A stretch of DNA of 64,000 bases from positions 124,001-188,000 of the forward strand of contig JABCZK010000002.1 of NCBI GenBank assembly GCA_013289695.1, given 5' to 3'. The notes under the pieces were generated by a model. The model was not told the DNA's origin and did not search any database. It saw only the letters and a list, made by a program, of their open reading frames with translations. The position numbers were made by a program, and so were the translations under genes. Source of the DNA: Acidobacteriota bacterium (lineage in GTDB: Bacteria; Acidobacteriota; Terriglobia; Acidiferrales; UBA7541). Shown here one piece after another: positions 43,143-53,396 of the stretch (its first letter is position 1; every line of letters begins with the position of its first letter).

Positions 43143-44561
43143 TCAGAATTTTGTGACTTCGCTGAAATGGAAATTGTTGATTTTCATCGCCGGAACTACC
43201 ATTTCGAAGGATTCTTCGCCGGCGGAGCGCACGGCGGGGCCTAGCATCTCGACGTTGGCGAGCGCTTCGATGACGCTTTGATTGAAGCGGAAATTGCGAA
43301 TGCCGCCCGCGACGCGGCCATTTTCCACCAGGAACGTGCCGTCGCGGGTCATGCCCGTCAAAACTTTTTCGTAGGGATCCACTTCGCGGATGTACCAGAG
43401 GCGCGTGACCAGGATTCCGCGCTCCGTGGAGCGAATCATATCGTCCACGGATTTATCGCCGCCGGAAAATACCAGGTTCATCGGCGCTTCGCCGAATTCA
43501 TTCGGTAGTGTGAAGCCGTGGCCGGTGGGTTTGGTTTTCATTTTTTCCGCGGTGGCGCGAGAGTACACCAGATTTTTCGGCACGCCGCGATCCACCAACA
43601 AAACCTTCTGTCGCGGGAGACCTTCACCATCCCACGGCGCGCCGATTTGCAGCGGATGATAGACGTCGTCCCACAGCGTGATGTTGTCGCCGAAAATCTT
43701 TTTGCCCATGCGATCGTTCAGGCAGGAACGCTTGTCGAGGACGCCGGTACCAGCGAAATCGTAGAAAATCGAGCCGACCAGATCGAGCACGGCGGGCGGT
43801 TCCAGAATCGCGGTGTAGCGTCCGGGCGGAAGTTCGCGCGGTTTGCGCGAGCCGGCCGCTTTTTCGCTGGCGCTTTCGAACAGCGCGTCCGGATCAATAT
43901 TCAAAATGTCCGCGGAATTGGCTTTGGCCCAACCCGAAGAATTGTCTTCCAGGATGGTGACGGAAAATTCGGCGCGGGTGTGGTCGTGCCGTGCGACAAG
44001 CCCTCTGGAATTTGCGAGCACATTCTGCACGAAGCCGGTGGTGAAAATCCCGGCGGCAGTCTGGTCGGCGGCATCCGCCATTTTGCAGACGCGCGCCACG
44101 GCGCGGGCGCGATCATGCGGAGTGGCCGCGACCGTGGAGCGATAGAAATTCGAGACCTTTTGATATTTCTGCGGACCGAGCAGCGGAAGCAAGTCGGGAT
44201 TTTCCGGCTGGTTGCGCGCGAGGCTCACGGCGGCGGCGATCACACGGCGGAGGGATTCTTCGTCGGTCTTGTTGGTGGTGGCGCGGGCGGTGCGGCCGTC
44301 CACGACGGCGCGGACGGAGATGCCCAGAGTGTGTTCGGCGACGTTCTGATGGATGGTGTTGTTGGCGAAGCGGGTCAGGGCGTCCACCGTCGCGTCGATT
44401 TCTACTTCCGTTTCGTCGGCGTTGCTCCATTTAATGATGCGGTCGGCTATGCGATCCAGTTCCGACGAGGTGAAGCGCGCGCCGCTGGGATGATTCGAGG
44501 ACTGAGGTGCGGAGGAGTTCCGCGGCTGTTTGGTTGCCGATTTTTTCTTGGCTTTTGCCAT
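43143..44561 (-). CDS. pmbA: PmbA/TldE family metallopeptidase subunit
   Basis: Partner of TldD in a heterodimeric protease that in other bacteria trims unfolded peptides and matures microcins and other modified peptides. 472 residues from ATG 44561 (MAKAKKKS), an Ala/Lys/Ser-rich start. It has VDALTRFANNTIHQNVAEH, the N-terminal signature of the TldD/PmbA family, but no HExxxH metal site, as expected for the non-catalytic TldE partner. It lies 114 bases after tldD on the same strand. The gap holds a palindrome and no third gene. Confidence 0.9.
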   Translation of the reverse strand: MAKAKKKSATKQPRNSSAPQSSNHPSGARFTSSELDRIADRIIKWSNADETEVEIDATVDALTRFANNTIHQNVAEHTLGISVRAVVDGRTARATTNKTDEESLRRVIAAAVSLARNQPENPDLLPLLGPQKYQKVSNFYRSTVAATPHDRARAVARVCKMADAADQTAAGIFTTGFVQNVLANSRGLVARHDHTRAEFSVTILEDNSSGWAKANSADILNIDPDALFESASEKAAGSRKPRELPPGRYTAILEPPAVLDLVGSIFYDFAGTGVLDKRSCLNDRMGKKIFGDNITLWDDVYHPLQIGAPWDGEGLPRQKVLLVDRGVPKNLVYSRATAEKMKTKPTGHGFTLPNEFGEAPMNLVFSGGDKSVDDMIRSTERGILVTRLWYIREVDPYEKVLTGMTRDGTFLVENGRVAGGIRNFRFNQSVIEALANVEMLGPAVRSAGEESFEMVVPAMKINNFHFSEVTKF

Positions 44562-44587
44562 TTTCAGTTCTGCGGCACGCTGCAAGT

Positions 44588-44605
44588 GGCGCACTAAAGT
44601 GCGCC
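44588..44605. repeat. Palindrome in the tldD-pmbA gap
   Basis: Nine-pair perfect palindrome GGCGCACTAAAGTGCGCC followed by GCTACCAAGGCGACTGCAAC, the same kind of flank (GCTAC, ACTGCAA) as at the type B elements. A second weak palindrome, CAGGCAAGATTGCCTG, lies at 44633-44648. Confidence 0.65.
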
Positions 44606-44675
44606 GCTACCAAGGCGACTGCAACTGCGCACAGGCAAGATTGCCTGCCTGCGGCGGGCAGACCTATGCTACCGG

Positions 44676-46136
44676 CTACTTCGCAAACGCTACTCCTACC
44701 TTAATGTTACGGAAACGGGCTGGCGATGCGCCGTGCCCTGTGCCCATGGTTTGCATTGGCTGGCCCTTGCCGCAATTCGGGGTGCCCCAAAGCGTCCAGT
44801 GATCGCGAGAGCATATCGCGTCGCAGCTGTTCCAGAATTCGGTGGTGATGCCGCTGTAACTGGGATTTTTTATCATGCGGCCGAGCTTGCCGCCTTTCAC
44901 TTCCCAGCCGATTTCGGTGGAAAATTGAAAATGATAGCGGCGATCGTCAATGGACCAGGACCGATTGGTCTCCATCAGAATCGCGTCGTCGGTATCGGCG
45001 ATCAGGTCGTCGTATTTCCAGGTGCCGGGGTTGATGCTGATGTTGGTCATGCGAATCATGGGGAGGCGATTCCAGGATTCGGTGCGCATGGTGCCGCCGG
45101 AGCGCGTTTCGCCGATGGCCGAAGCCAGCTCGCGGTTGCTGAGGTATCCGGTGAAGAGACCGTCGGTGATGATGGGCGTGCACTGAGCGGGGACGCCTTC
45201 GTCGTCGTACGCAAACGTGCCGAGACCGGGGCCGTGTTCGAGGCGCGCGTCGGCGACGACGTTAACAATGTCCGAGCCATACTTTAATTTGCGCAGTTTT
45301 TCGATGGTGAGAAAACTCATGCCGGCGAAATTCGCTTCCTGGCCGAGCACGCGGTCGAGTTCGATGGGGTGGCCGATCGATTCGTGAATCTGTAAACCCA
45401 ATTGCGAGCCGCCGAGAATAATTGTAGAGGTGCCTTCGGGACATTGCGCGGCGGAGTGTAGCGCGACGGCTTCTTCCGCGGTGCGCTGGGCATTCCCCGC
45501 CAGATCGAGCGCCTCGACCAATTCGTAACCCTGCAGCGCATGCTGTCCGCCGAAGCTATTCGGATACGAGCGTTTCTGAATTTCGGTGCCCGCGAAACTG
45601 GTGGCCACAATTCCCGCGCCGGAATGCATTTTCACTTGATGAATCACCGCGCCGATGCTGGAAACGAAAAGCTGGTCAATGCGCTTGAAGGACATGGAGC
45701 CTTCGGCAAGCGTGACGCCTTTCACGCGCATCATTTCCTTGTCGGCGGCGAGCAGCACGGCGATCTGGTGCTCGACGGGAATGCGGAAAGGATCCTTCAG
45801 AAATGGATTCTGCCAGGTGTCCACGTGCGGCTTCTCGGGAGCGAGCGCCACATCGGCGCGCTTCGCGAGGGCCGAAGCTTTAGCGATGGCTACTGCTTCG
45901 GCGGCGCAGGCTTGAATGCCTTCGCGCGTGAGTCGGTCGGTGGAGGAGAATCCCCAAGCGCCGCCCGCGATCACGCGGATGCCGATGCCCAGGGTTTCGG
46001 ATTCGACGAGGGTGCCGACTTCGCCGTTCTTGGTGCCAAGTTCGCGCTGGCGGATGTCCATGACGCGCGCGTCGGAATACGTGGCCCCTCGGCGCTTGGC
46101 CGTTTCGATGGCCCAGGAGGCCCAATCTTGCATCAT
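44676..46136 (-). CDS. tldD: TldD family zinc metallopeptidase
   Basis: Catalytic subunit of the TldD/TldE protease, 486 residues. The zinc motif is LQIHESIGHPIELDRVLG: His251 and His256 of HExxxH with the glutamate between, and a third ligand is expected from the C-terminal NSCDAICSRDHWTLWGTPNC region. The substrate chamber threads unfolded peptides. It lies upstream of pmbA as in most genomes. Two ATG codons stand in a row at 46136 and 46133; either could be used. About 150-310 bases upstream lie three direct repeats. Confidence 0.93.
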   Translation of the reverse strand: MMQDWASWAIETAKRRGATYSDARVMDIRQRELGTKNGEVGTLVESETLGIGIRVIAGGAWGFSSTDRLTREGIQACAAEAVAIAKASALAKRADVALAPEKPHVDTWQNPFLKDPFRIPVEHQIAVLLAADKEMMRVKGVTLAEGSMSFKRIDQLFVSSIGAVIHQVKMHSGAGIVATSFAGTEIQKRSYPNSFGGQHALQGYELVEALDLAGNAQRTAEEAVALHSAAQCPEGTSTIILGGSQLGLQIHESIGHPIELDRVLGQEANFAGMSFLTIEKLRKLKYGSDIVNVVADARLEHGPGLGTFAYDDEGVPAQCTPIITDGLFTGYLSNRELASAIGETRSGGTMRTESWNRLPMIRMTNISINPGTWKYDDLIADTDDAILMETNRSWSIDDRRYHFQFSTEIGWEVKGGKLGRMIKNPSYSGITTEFWNSCDAICSRDHWTLWGTPNCGKGQPMQTMGTGHGASPARFRNIKVGVAFAK

Positions 46137-46288
46137 GCGCAGGGGGTCCGGGAAGCGAGGATGGGGTGGAATTTGCCAGCTGAGAGCGCGACATCCGCGA
46201 AAACGCAGACATGCGTTTTTTCGCGATGAGAGACGGTGCCGATGCTCTGTTTTGTGTGAGTTAGGCGTGCTTCTAAATCCGGAGATTT

Positions 46289-46443
46289 GCGATTAGAAAT
46301 AGCGGGTTGCGACGACGGTGGGGGGGAATACGTAAGCGATGCAGCACGAAACGTGGCGAAAAAGTAGCGATTAGAACATGTCGCCGTTGTTTGTTTTGAA
46401 TAAGTTACGACGATTCCTAATTCTGGCGCACTAGCGATTAGAA
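46289..46443. repeat. Three direct repeats GCGATTAGAA upstream of tldD
   Basis: GCGATTAGAA occurs at 46289-46298, 46367-46376 and 46434-46443, all in the same direction, 78 and 67 bases apart. The last two share 13 bases (TAGCGATTAGAAC). Spacing is near seven and six and a half helical turns. They may be regulator sites or residue of a small duplication. Confidence 0.5.
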
Positions 46444-46717
46444 CGGGATTGAGAGCGCGCACGCAGCCCGTCGGCGCGCGGCGCGCAGCCGGGGCAAGGA
46501 TCGGCGCCTCAACCAATTCGCGTTGCCCGGCTTCGCGCAAAAAAATCACCTGCGTATTTTAGAGAGACAGCGGAGAGAAAGCAAACGATGCTGTGTGGAC
46601 ATGGGGCGGGCGGCGATGGGTAGGGCAAGTGAAGGAGTTAATAGTTGAGAGCTGACAGTTGAAAGCCGCGAGGACCGCAAAATGGCAAGCTGGGCGCAGC
46701 CTTTCGCAGCGGCACCG

Positions 46718-46890
46718 CCGGTTCTCAGGATGAATTGCGGTTTGGCGCAATTCACAAGCAGCGCCCCTACCAATTTAACTGCCAAGAGCCGGCGGGACGT
46801 TGGCGCTACGTAAAGCGGGGCGGGTCTGAGACCCGCCGCTACGGCCCGACTTTGCGCCAAGCAGGGGCGCAGCAAGCAGCGCCCCTACCA
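46718..46890. repeat. Chain of palindromic modules E-A-B-C-A
   Basis: In order on the plus strand: a type E unit with CTCAGGATGAATT and hairpin AATTGCGG..GGCGCAATT (46718-46755); the right end of a type A unit, AAGCAGCGCCCCTACC; a degenerate type B unit, TTTAACTGCCAAGAGCCGGC ... GGCGCTACG (46774-46810); a type C unit GCGGGTCTGAGACCCGC (46820-46836); and a complete type A unit (46859-46890). Modules are joined with little or no spacer, which shows that they move or grow as mosaics. Confidence 0.75.
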
Positions 46891-46914
46891 AGAAAAAGGC
46901 AACGGCGCTCGCGG

Positions 46915-48201
<1,287 letters not shown>

Positions 48202-48242
48202 TTAAATTTGAAGTGCGTGAGATAAGTTCCAAAACCTTTTTT

Positions 48243-48270
48243 ACCGCAGAGACGCAGAGGGCGCAGAGAA
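48243..48270. repeat. Iterated CGCAGAG motif upstream of ahcY
   Basis: Three copies of CGCAGAG at 48245, 48253 and 48262, reading CTCTGCG on the ahcY strand and followed there by GGTAAAAAAGG. Iterated CTCTGCG/CTTTGCG strings are a common dispersed motif in several phyla; a shorter related run is at 33278-33294 (CCCTGCCTCTGCGCCTC). It lies in the ahcY leader, about 55-80 bases before the start. Confidence 0.55.
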
Positions 48271-48417
48271 AAGCTACGTCAAATTCGGCAGTGTTGCGGC
48301 CGACACTGCAAACGCAAAACCAGGTAACGGCGGCCCGGTGCGACGAGGCTGAACCGGCCCCTACATAATTCAAAGACAAATGCGTCCAGTTACGGACGGC
48401 CGCTGTAAAGTTGCGAA

Positions 48418-48480
48418 GGGCGGTTCGCGAACCGCCCCTACGAATTCAACTGCAAAGAGCCGGCGAGAAGCCGGCGCTAC
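48418..48480. repeat. Palindromic elements next to the metK stop
   Basis: GGGCGGTTCGCGAACCGCCC (48418-48437), a perfect ten-pair palindrome, then CCTACGAATTCAACTGCAAA and the type B hairpin GCCGGCGAGAAGCCGGC, then GCTAC up to the last base before the metK stop codon. On the metK strand the type B hairpin starts directly after the stop, where it could protect the mRNA 3' side or reduce read-through into ahcY. Confidence 0.75.
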
Positions 48481-49662
48481 TTAGCTTCGAGAGACGGCTA
48501 CGGCGCCGCGGGAGCCGGCTTCCTTGCGGATGGCTTCGGCTTTGTCGGTGCGCTCCCAGGTGAATCCCGGGCCGGTGCGGCCGAAGTGGCCGTAGGACGC
48601 GGTGGGCCGGAAAATCGGGCGGCGCAGGTCGAGCGTCTCGATTATGCCTTTGGGCGTCAATTTGAAGAACGCGCGGATCAGCTCGGTGATCTGCGAATCG
48701 GGAATTGTGCCGGTGCCAAAAGTATCGGCCATAACGGAAACGGGTTCAGCGACGCCGATGGCGTAGGCCAACTGGACTTCCACTTTCGTGGCTAGGCCGG
48801 CGGCGACAAGATTCTTTGCGACGTAGCGCGCCATGTAGCAGGCGGAGCGGTCAACTTTCGTGGCGTCCTTGCCAGACAGAGCGCCGCCGCCGTGACGGCT
48901 GTAGCCGCCGTAGGTGTCCACGATAATCTTGCGACCCGTTAGGCCTGCATCGCCCATGGGGCCGCCGGTGACGAACCGTCCGGTGGGATTGATGTGGTAC
49001 TTCGTATTTTTGTCCACCATGGCCGCGGGCAGCACGGGATCGATCACGTGTTTGCGCACGGCGTGCTGCAGATCTTTCAGGGAGACTTTGTCGCTATGCT
49101 GCGTGGAGATGACCACGGTATCCACGCGCGCGGGGCGGCCATCAATATATTCGATGGTGACCTGGGATTTTCCATCGGGGCGGAGGAAATCAACGACGTT
49201 CTGTTTGCGGGCTTCGGCGAGTTTGTGCGTGAGGCTGTGCGCGAGTTGGATCGGCATAGGCATCAGCTCGGGCGTTTCGTCGCAGGCGAAGCCGAACATC
49301 AAGCCCTGGTCGCCGGCGCCGCCGGTGTCTACGCCCATGGCGATGTCTGGAGATTGTTTGTGGATGGTGCAGATCACGCCGCAGGTTTCGGCATCGAAGC
49401 CAAATTTTGCGCGAGTGTAGCCGACGTCGCGAATGACTTCGCGGGCGAGGTCGGAGAAATCCACGTAGGTGGTGGTGGTGATTTCGCCGGCAACGACGAT
49501 CAGGCCAGTGGTAACCAGAGTTTCGCAGGCCACGCGGCCCATGGGATCGTCCGTCAAGACGGCGTCGAGAACGGAGTCGGAAATCTGGTCGGCGATTTTG
49601 TCGGGATGACCTTCGGTTACAGATTCTGAGGTAAAGAGAAACTTTTCATCGTGGTGAGCCAA
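48481..49662 (-). CDS. metK: S-adenosylmethionine synthase
   Basis: Makes S-adenosylmethionine from methionine and ATP. 393 residues. [20 protein letters not shown] is the ATP-binding start, [20 protein letters not shown] and [20 protein letters not shown] are the other two signatures. The frame opens at TTG 49677, but that codon is part of TTGGAGG; GGAGG fits as the ribosome binding site for TTG 49662 ([10 protein letters not shown]), eight bases downstream, so that start is chosen. Next on the strand is ahcY. A sigma-70-like promoter lies about 75-105 bases upstream. Confidence 0.95.
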   Translation of the reverse strand: MAHHDEKFLFTSESVTEGHPDKIADQISDSVLDAVLTDDPMGRVACETLVTTGLIVVAGEITTTTYVDFSDLAREVIRDVGYTRAKFGFDAETCGVICTIHKQSPDIAMGVDTGGAGDQGLMFGFACDETPELMPMPIQLAHSLTHKLAEARKQNVVDFLRPDGKSQVTIEYIDGRPARVDTVVISTQHSDKVSLKDLQHAVRKHVIDPVLPAAMVDKNTKYHINPTGRFVTGGPMGDAGLTGRKIIVDTYGGYSRHGGGALSGKDATKVDRSACYMARYVAKNLVAAGLATKVEVQLAYAIGVAEPVSVMADTFGTGTIPDSQITELIRAFFKLTPKGIIETLDLRRPIFRPTASYGHFGRTGPGFTWERTDKAEAIRKEAGSRGAVAVSRS

Positions 49663-49736
49663 AACAGTATCCTCCAACGGAGTAAGTGCAATTCGGGGGC
49701 CCCTAATGCGCGTGGGACAGTTAAGCCCAAAAAATC

Positions 49737-49765
49737 AGGCTAGCATGCGGGTTGGGGGGTGTCAA
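49737..49765 (-). promoter_or_regulatory. Probable metK promoter
   Basis: Minus strand: a perfect -35 box TTGACA (49765-49760), 17-base spacer, and a weak -10 TAGCCT (49742-49737). The spacer begins with six Cs. It lies in the 229-base gap between prfB and metK, which suggests metK has its own promoter. Position and spacing are good; the -10 box matches only at three positions. Confidence 0.5.
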
Positions 49766-49891
49766 ACATTTGCATCGAAAGGCGTTAAATCGGCGCTGAA
49801 TGGTCGCCAAGGCAGGGGGAATTGTGCGGTGCTGAGCCAAAATTGGCGGGCAAAGGGGAACGTTGCTTGCCGTTTCGGGGAAAAAGCTCGG

Positions 49892-51017
49892 CTACGCCAT
49901 GTCGCGGCGGTAGAGCAGGTAGGCGCGGATGAACGGGTCGAGGTCGCCATCGAGAACTTTTTGGACATCGCCGCGCTCGACTTTGGTGCGATGGTCCTTG
50001 ATGAGTTGATACGGCTGCATGGTGTAGGAACGGATCTGGCTGCCGAAACTGATTTCGGGCTTGGAGGCGTCGAGCTTGTTGAGCGCGTCGCGGCGTTTTT
50101 CGAGCTCGAGTTCGTAAAGTTGCGAGCGCAGAACTTTCATGGCGATTTCGCGGTTCTTGTGCTGGCTGCGTTCGTTCTGGCATTGCACGACGATTCCAGA
50201 AGGCAAGTGCGTGATGCGCACGGCGGATTCGACTTTGTTGACGTTCTGGCCGCCGTGGCCGCCGGCGCGGAAGGTGTCAATGCGCAGGTCGTCGGGCTTG
50301 ACGTTGATTTCGATGCGATCGTCAATTTCCGGGATGACGAATGCGGACGCGAACGAGGTGTGCCGGCGCGCGGCCTGATCGAATGGCGAGATGCGCACCA
50401 AGCGATGGACGCCGCTTTCGCCTGACAACATGCCGTAGGCGTTTTCGCCTTCGATTTGGACCGTGGCGGATTTGATGCCGGCTTCTTCGCCGGGCGTGGA
50501 ATCGAGAATTGTGGCGCGAAAACCTTTTTGTTCCGCCCAGCGGAGGTACATGCGGAGGAGCATTTCGGCCCAGTCCTGGGATTCGGTGCCGCCGGCGCCC
50601 GGCTTTACGGTGACGATGGCGTTGAGGCGATCGTTTTCACCGGCGAGCAAGGTTCTGGTTTCCAGCTCGGAGACGTAGGCATCGGCGGAGGCGATTTCTT
50701 TGGCGACGTCTTCGAGGAGCGAATCGCGCTGGGCGTCGTCTTTTTCTTCTTGCGCCAGGCCCAGGTAGGTTTCGATATCGCTCTTTTTGGTGTCGAGAGC
50801 TACTTCGGCGTTTACGCGGTCTTCGACGACTTTGCGCTGTTGCAGGGTGGCTTGCGCTTTTTCCTGGTCCTGCCAGAAATTGGGGTCGCTGGTTTTTGCT
50901 TCGAATTCGGCTAGTTGTTTGCGGGCGGATTCGGCGTCAAAGAAAGCTCCGCACAAGCTGGATGCGTTTATTCAGCTCGGCGAAGCGTTGCTGCAGGTCT
51001 TCGATGTGTTCGGCCAT
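49892..51017 (-). CDS. prfB: Peptide chain release factor 2, with programmed +1 frameshift
   Basis: Recognises UGA and UAA stop codons and releases the finished protein. Translation starts at ATG 51017 and reads 26 codons ([10 protein letters not shown]...LVRSFL) to CTT TGA at 50942-50937. The ribosome shifts +1 over CTT and goes on with GAC at 50938, giving 374 residues in all. GGAG lies four bases before CTTTGA, like the stimulating Shine-Dalgarno element of other prfB genes. The second part has the stop-codon tripeptide SPF in [11 protein letters not shown] and the catalytic GGQ in [14 protein letters not shown]. Low RF2 raises frameshifting, which restores RF2: autoregulation. It follows lnt after a repeat-filled gap. 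Confidence 0.96.
50937..50950 (-). promoter_or_regulatory. prfB +1 frameshift site
   Basis: On the minus strand: GGAGCTTTCTTTGAC. CTT TGA C is the conserved slippery codon, in-frame UGA stop and following C; the GGAG in front acts as an internal Shine-Dalgarno. The spacer of CTTT between GGAG and CTT is one base longer than the classic three-base spacer, which could lower efficiency somewhat. Confidence 0.92.
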
Positions 51018-51096
51018 TGGGTGTCTATATGTTAATTGATTTTTCATCGGGTGTCATTGCGAGCCGGAGGTCGATGCGCCGCAAGGTGCTGACGTT

Positions 51097-51125
51097 GTAG
51101 GGGCGAGTCTGAGACCCGCCCCTAC
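51097..51125. repeat. Dispersed palindromic element, type C
   Basis: GTAGGGGCGAGTCTGAGACC followed by CGCCCCTAC: a 29-base near-perfect palindrome, then GGATTCAACAGCG. Other type C copies are at 46815-46842, 54410-54438 and 56209-56234. It lies between lnt and prfB, 80 bases before the prfB start. Confidence 0.75.
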
Positions 51126-51159
51126 GGATTCAACAGCGCGCCGCATTGCTGCGGGGATA

Positions 51160-51214
51160 CCCTTCGATTCGACACTGCCGAATCTCAGGGTGAATCGCCC
51201 TTCGGGAGATTCAC
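51160..51214. repeat. Type E element that forms the end of lnt
   Basis: CCCTTCGATTCGACACTGCC then GAATCTCAGGGTGAATCGCC and CTTCGGGAGATTCACGAAGG. Hairpin 2 and the linker overlap the last 30 bases of lnt: they encode its last residues VNLPKGDSP and the stop codon. This is the only palindromic element of this window that enters a coding region. Confidence 0.7.
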
Positions 51215-52714
51215 GAAGGACATCGCCAGGAGGACGATGCTTACGGCTACGCAGAGCCAGGAGAACCAATCGCCGAAGCGGGCGTAGGGGGTTAGGTCGC
51301 TGCGATAATCGTAGGGGGCGTCTAGCTGGCCGCGGATGTCTAGCGGGAGTTGGGCGGCGGTGCGGCCGTAGGGGTCTATGGATTCTGTGTAGCCGTTGTT
51401 AGTGTCGCGCAGGAGCCAGCGGCGATTTTCGACCGCGCGGACGCGGGCCATGGCCATGTGCTGTTCGGGGGCGGAGGAGCGGCCGAACCAGCCGTCGTTG
51501 GAGATGGTGACGAGCAATTGCGCGCCGTTGGCGGTGAACTGGCGGACTTCGCTGGGGAAAATTGCTTCGTAACAGATGAAGGCGCCGAATTTGCCTTCGG
51601 GGATTTGTGCAACGCCGTAGGTGGAGCCGGGGGTGAAATCGGAAATGTCCGCGGTGAGTTTTTTTGCGAAGGTGAGCCAGCCGCGCAGCGGGACGTATTC
51701 CCCGAAGGGGAGGAGATGAATTTTGTCGTAGCTGAAGATGCGCTGACCTTGCGGATTCAGCAGGTCCGCGCTGTTCGATGCCAGCCACTTCCCTTCCGGG
51801 TCCCGTTTCCAGTCCACCACTCCGACCAGAAAATAATTTCCGGAATCTTGCGCGATGCGCCGGGCGCGTTCAGCGAAGGGCTGCTCCGTGAACGAAAAGG
51901 GCGCGGGGACTTCCGGCCAGATGACGATGCCAGGGATTTGATGCGCGGCATCCACGCTGATTTGTTCTAACTGGTCTAGCTCACCGGCATGGACCTGCAG
52001 CCAATCGGGGGGATAACTTTCGGACTGCGGGAAATTGGTTTGCACCAGATGTGCGACGTGGTGGGGCGTGACAATGGGGATCAGATGCGGTCCGAGTAGC
52101 GCGACCAGGATCAGGACGATCGTCGCTGTCGCGACCGTGGTCCACGCGCGCCGCGTCTGGGTGAGCACGGCGTAGGCCACGAGCGATCCGAACGCGGCGA
52201 TCAGGAAACAGAGGCCGTAGATTCCGGTGACGGAAGTGATTTGCAGCAGCGCCAGGCTGCGCGCGGCGGGATAGCCGGATAAATCCCAGGACGAGCCAAT
52301 GATGGGGATGTTGGTGCGGAAGAACTCGAGGATCGTCCAGAGGAAGGGCGCCAGCGCGCAGGCGAGGAGCTTGCTTTTGCGCGACGCGAGGGCTACGCCG
52401 GTGGAAAACACCATGCAGATCAATCCGCCGATAAATCCGATCAGGCCCACGAACGCGGCGGAGATCCACGGGTCAATGTTGCCGTATTGGCGCATCACTG
52501 TATCCACCCACGGAAGGCACACCGGGTAGAACACTTGGCCGTGCAGGAAACCGTAGAGCGGCGCTTCTTTCAGCGGCGCGCCGGCCGATGCCAGCACCAG
52601 CATCCCCATGGCAATCCAGGCCAGCAGATGCAAATTGTAATTGGGGAACGAGAGGCCGAGGGCGACTCCGCTACCGATGGCGAGCAAGACTCGCGCGTAA
52701 CGAGGCAAATTCAT
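51185..52714 (-). CDS. lnt: Apolipoprotein N-acyltransferase
   Basis: Inner-membrane enzyme that adds the third acyl chain to bacterial lipoproteins, required for their sorting to the outer membrane. 509 residues. About seven N-terminal helices and one C-terminal helix (WLCVAVSIVLLAMSFV) frame a periplasmic nitrilase-like domain. The catalytic triad is Glu268 (IWPEVPAPF), Lys331 (YDKIHLLPFGEY) and Cys381 (FICYEAIFP). The ATG follows the stop of the SPOR gene without a gap. The last residues are encoded by a palindromic repeat. Presence supports a diderm cell. Confidence 0.95.
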   Translation of the reverse strand: MNLPRYARVLLAIGSGVALGLSFPNYNLHLLAWIAMGMLVLASAGAPLKEAPLYGFLHGQVFYPVCLPWVDTVMRQYGNIDPWISAAFVGLIGFIGGLICMVFSTGVALASRKSKLLACALAPFLWTILEFFRTNIPIIGSSWDLSGYPAARSLALLQITSVTGIYGLCFLIAAFGSLVAYAVLTQTRRAWTTVATATIVLILVALLGPHLIPIVTPHHVAHLVQTNFPQSESYPPDWLQVHAGELDQLEQISVDAAHQIPGIVIWPEVPAPFSFTEQPFAERARRIAQDSGNYFLVGVVDWKRDPEGKWLASNSADLLNPQGQRIFSYDKIHLLPFGEYVPLRGWLTFAKKLTADISDFTPGSTYGVAQIPEGKFGAFICYEAIFPSEVRQFTANGAQLLVTISNDGWFGRSSAPEQHMAMARVRAVENRRWLLRDTNNGYTESIDPYGRTAAQLPLDIRGQLDAPYDYRSDLTPYARFGDWFSWLCVAVSIVLLAMSFVNLPKGDSP

Positions 52715-53392
52715 TCAGCGTTTGATTATAGGCTTAAAACCCAATTGTTCGAGGGCGCGTTTGGCGTTTTCCGCGGAGGGCATATCGGGGTAGGGGCCGA
52801 CTTGGACGTGGAAAAAATTGTCGGCAGGCGAGGTAGAGACGAAGGAGGGGAATTTTTTCTGTTGAATGGCATCGGCCACTTCCAAGGCGTCACGTTGCAA
52901 CTTGACGGCCGCCACTTGCAGGACGATGGAATTCTTGTTCATCGCGGGCGCCTGGAATCGCGCGGGTTGTTTCGGCGTGGCCGCGACGGTCTTGGTGGCC
53001 GCCGGGGGCGGCGCGTTGGTTGATTTCGTAGCTACCGCGGGAACCGAGGTGGGAGCTTTCGCAACGGGAGCAGCCGTGGCAGGCGCCGGCTCCAGATGGT
53101 CGCTTGCGGACTTCTTATTGTCGTAGAAATCCCATCCGCCGTTATCGGCGGCGGGCGCGGGTGCGTTTTTCGCGGCGGGCGCGGATTTTGATTTCGGAGA
53201 GACTGACGCCGAGGGCACGTTGCTGTTAAAGCCGTCTGCGGCGTGTACGGCGCCACCGTATTGCGTGCGTCCCATCACGTAGCCAAGCGTGAAGAAAACT
53301 CCGCAGAGCAGGACGACGCCGAGAAACAGCCCTACCAGGTGCCGGCTCTCGAGAACCCGGTCGCCGCTGCCGCGTCTTGCGTTGCTTGCCAT
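52715..53392 (-). CDS. SPOR-domain membrane protein
   Basis: Protein of 225 residues. One transmembrane helix (about 19-40, VGLFLGVVLLCGVFFTLGYV) follows a short basic cytoplasmic part. A periplasmic linker rich in Ala, Pro and Lys runs to about residue 145. The C-terminal 75 residues (SIVLQVAAVKLQRDALEVAD ... FHVQVGPYPDMPSAENAKRA) form a SPOR domain, which binds glycan strands stripped of peptide stems at the division septum. So a cell-division or cell-wall role is likely. It lies between the slipin gene and lnt in the same direction. Confidence 0.88.
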   Translation of the reverse strand: MASNARRGSGDRVLESRHLVGLFLGVVLLCGVFFTLGYVMGRTQYGGAVHAADGFNSNVPSASVSPKSKSAPAAKNAPAPAADNGGWDFYDNKKSASDHLEPAPATAAPVAKAPTSVPAVATKSTNAPPPAATKTVAATPKQPARFQAPAMNKNSIVLQVAAVKLQRDALEVADAIQQKKFPSFVSTSPADNFFHVQVGPYPDMPSAENAKRALEQLGFKPIIKR

Positions 53393-53396
53393 TCTT

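Larger units (their letters stand above)
46137..46914. other. Repeat-rich gap between ahcY and tldD
   Basis: 778 bases without a supportable gene. 46289-46443 has three copies of a 10-base direct repeat. 46718-46890 is a chain of palindromic modules (listed separately). The open frames seen here read through these repeats and are not believed. The tldD promoter should be in 46137-46450. Confidence 0.6.
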
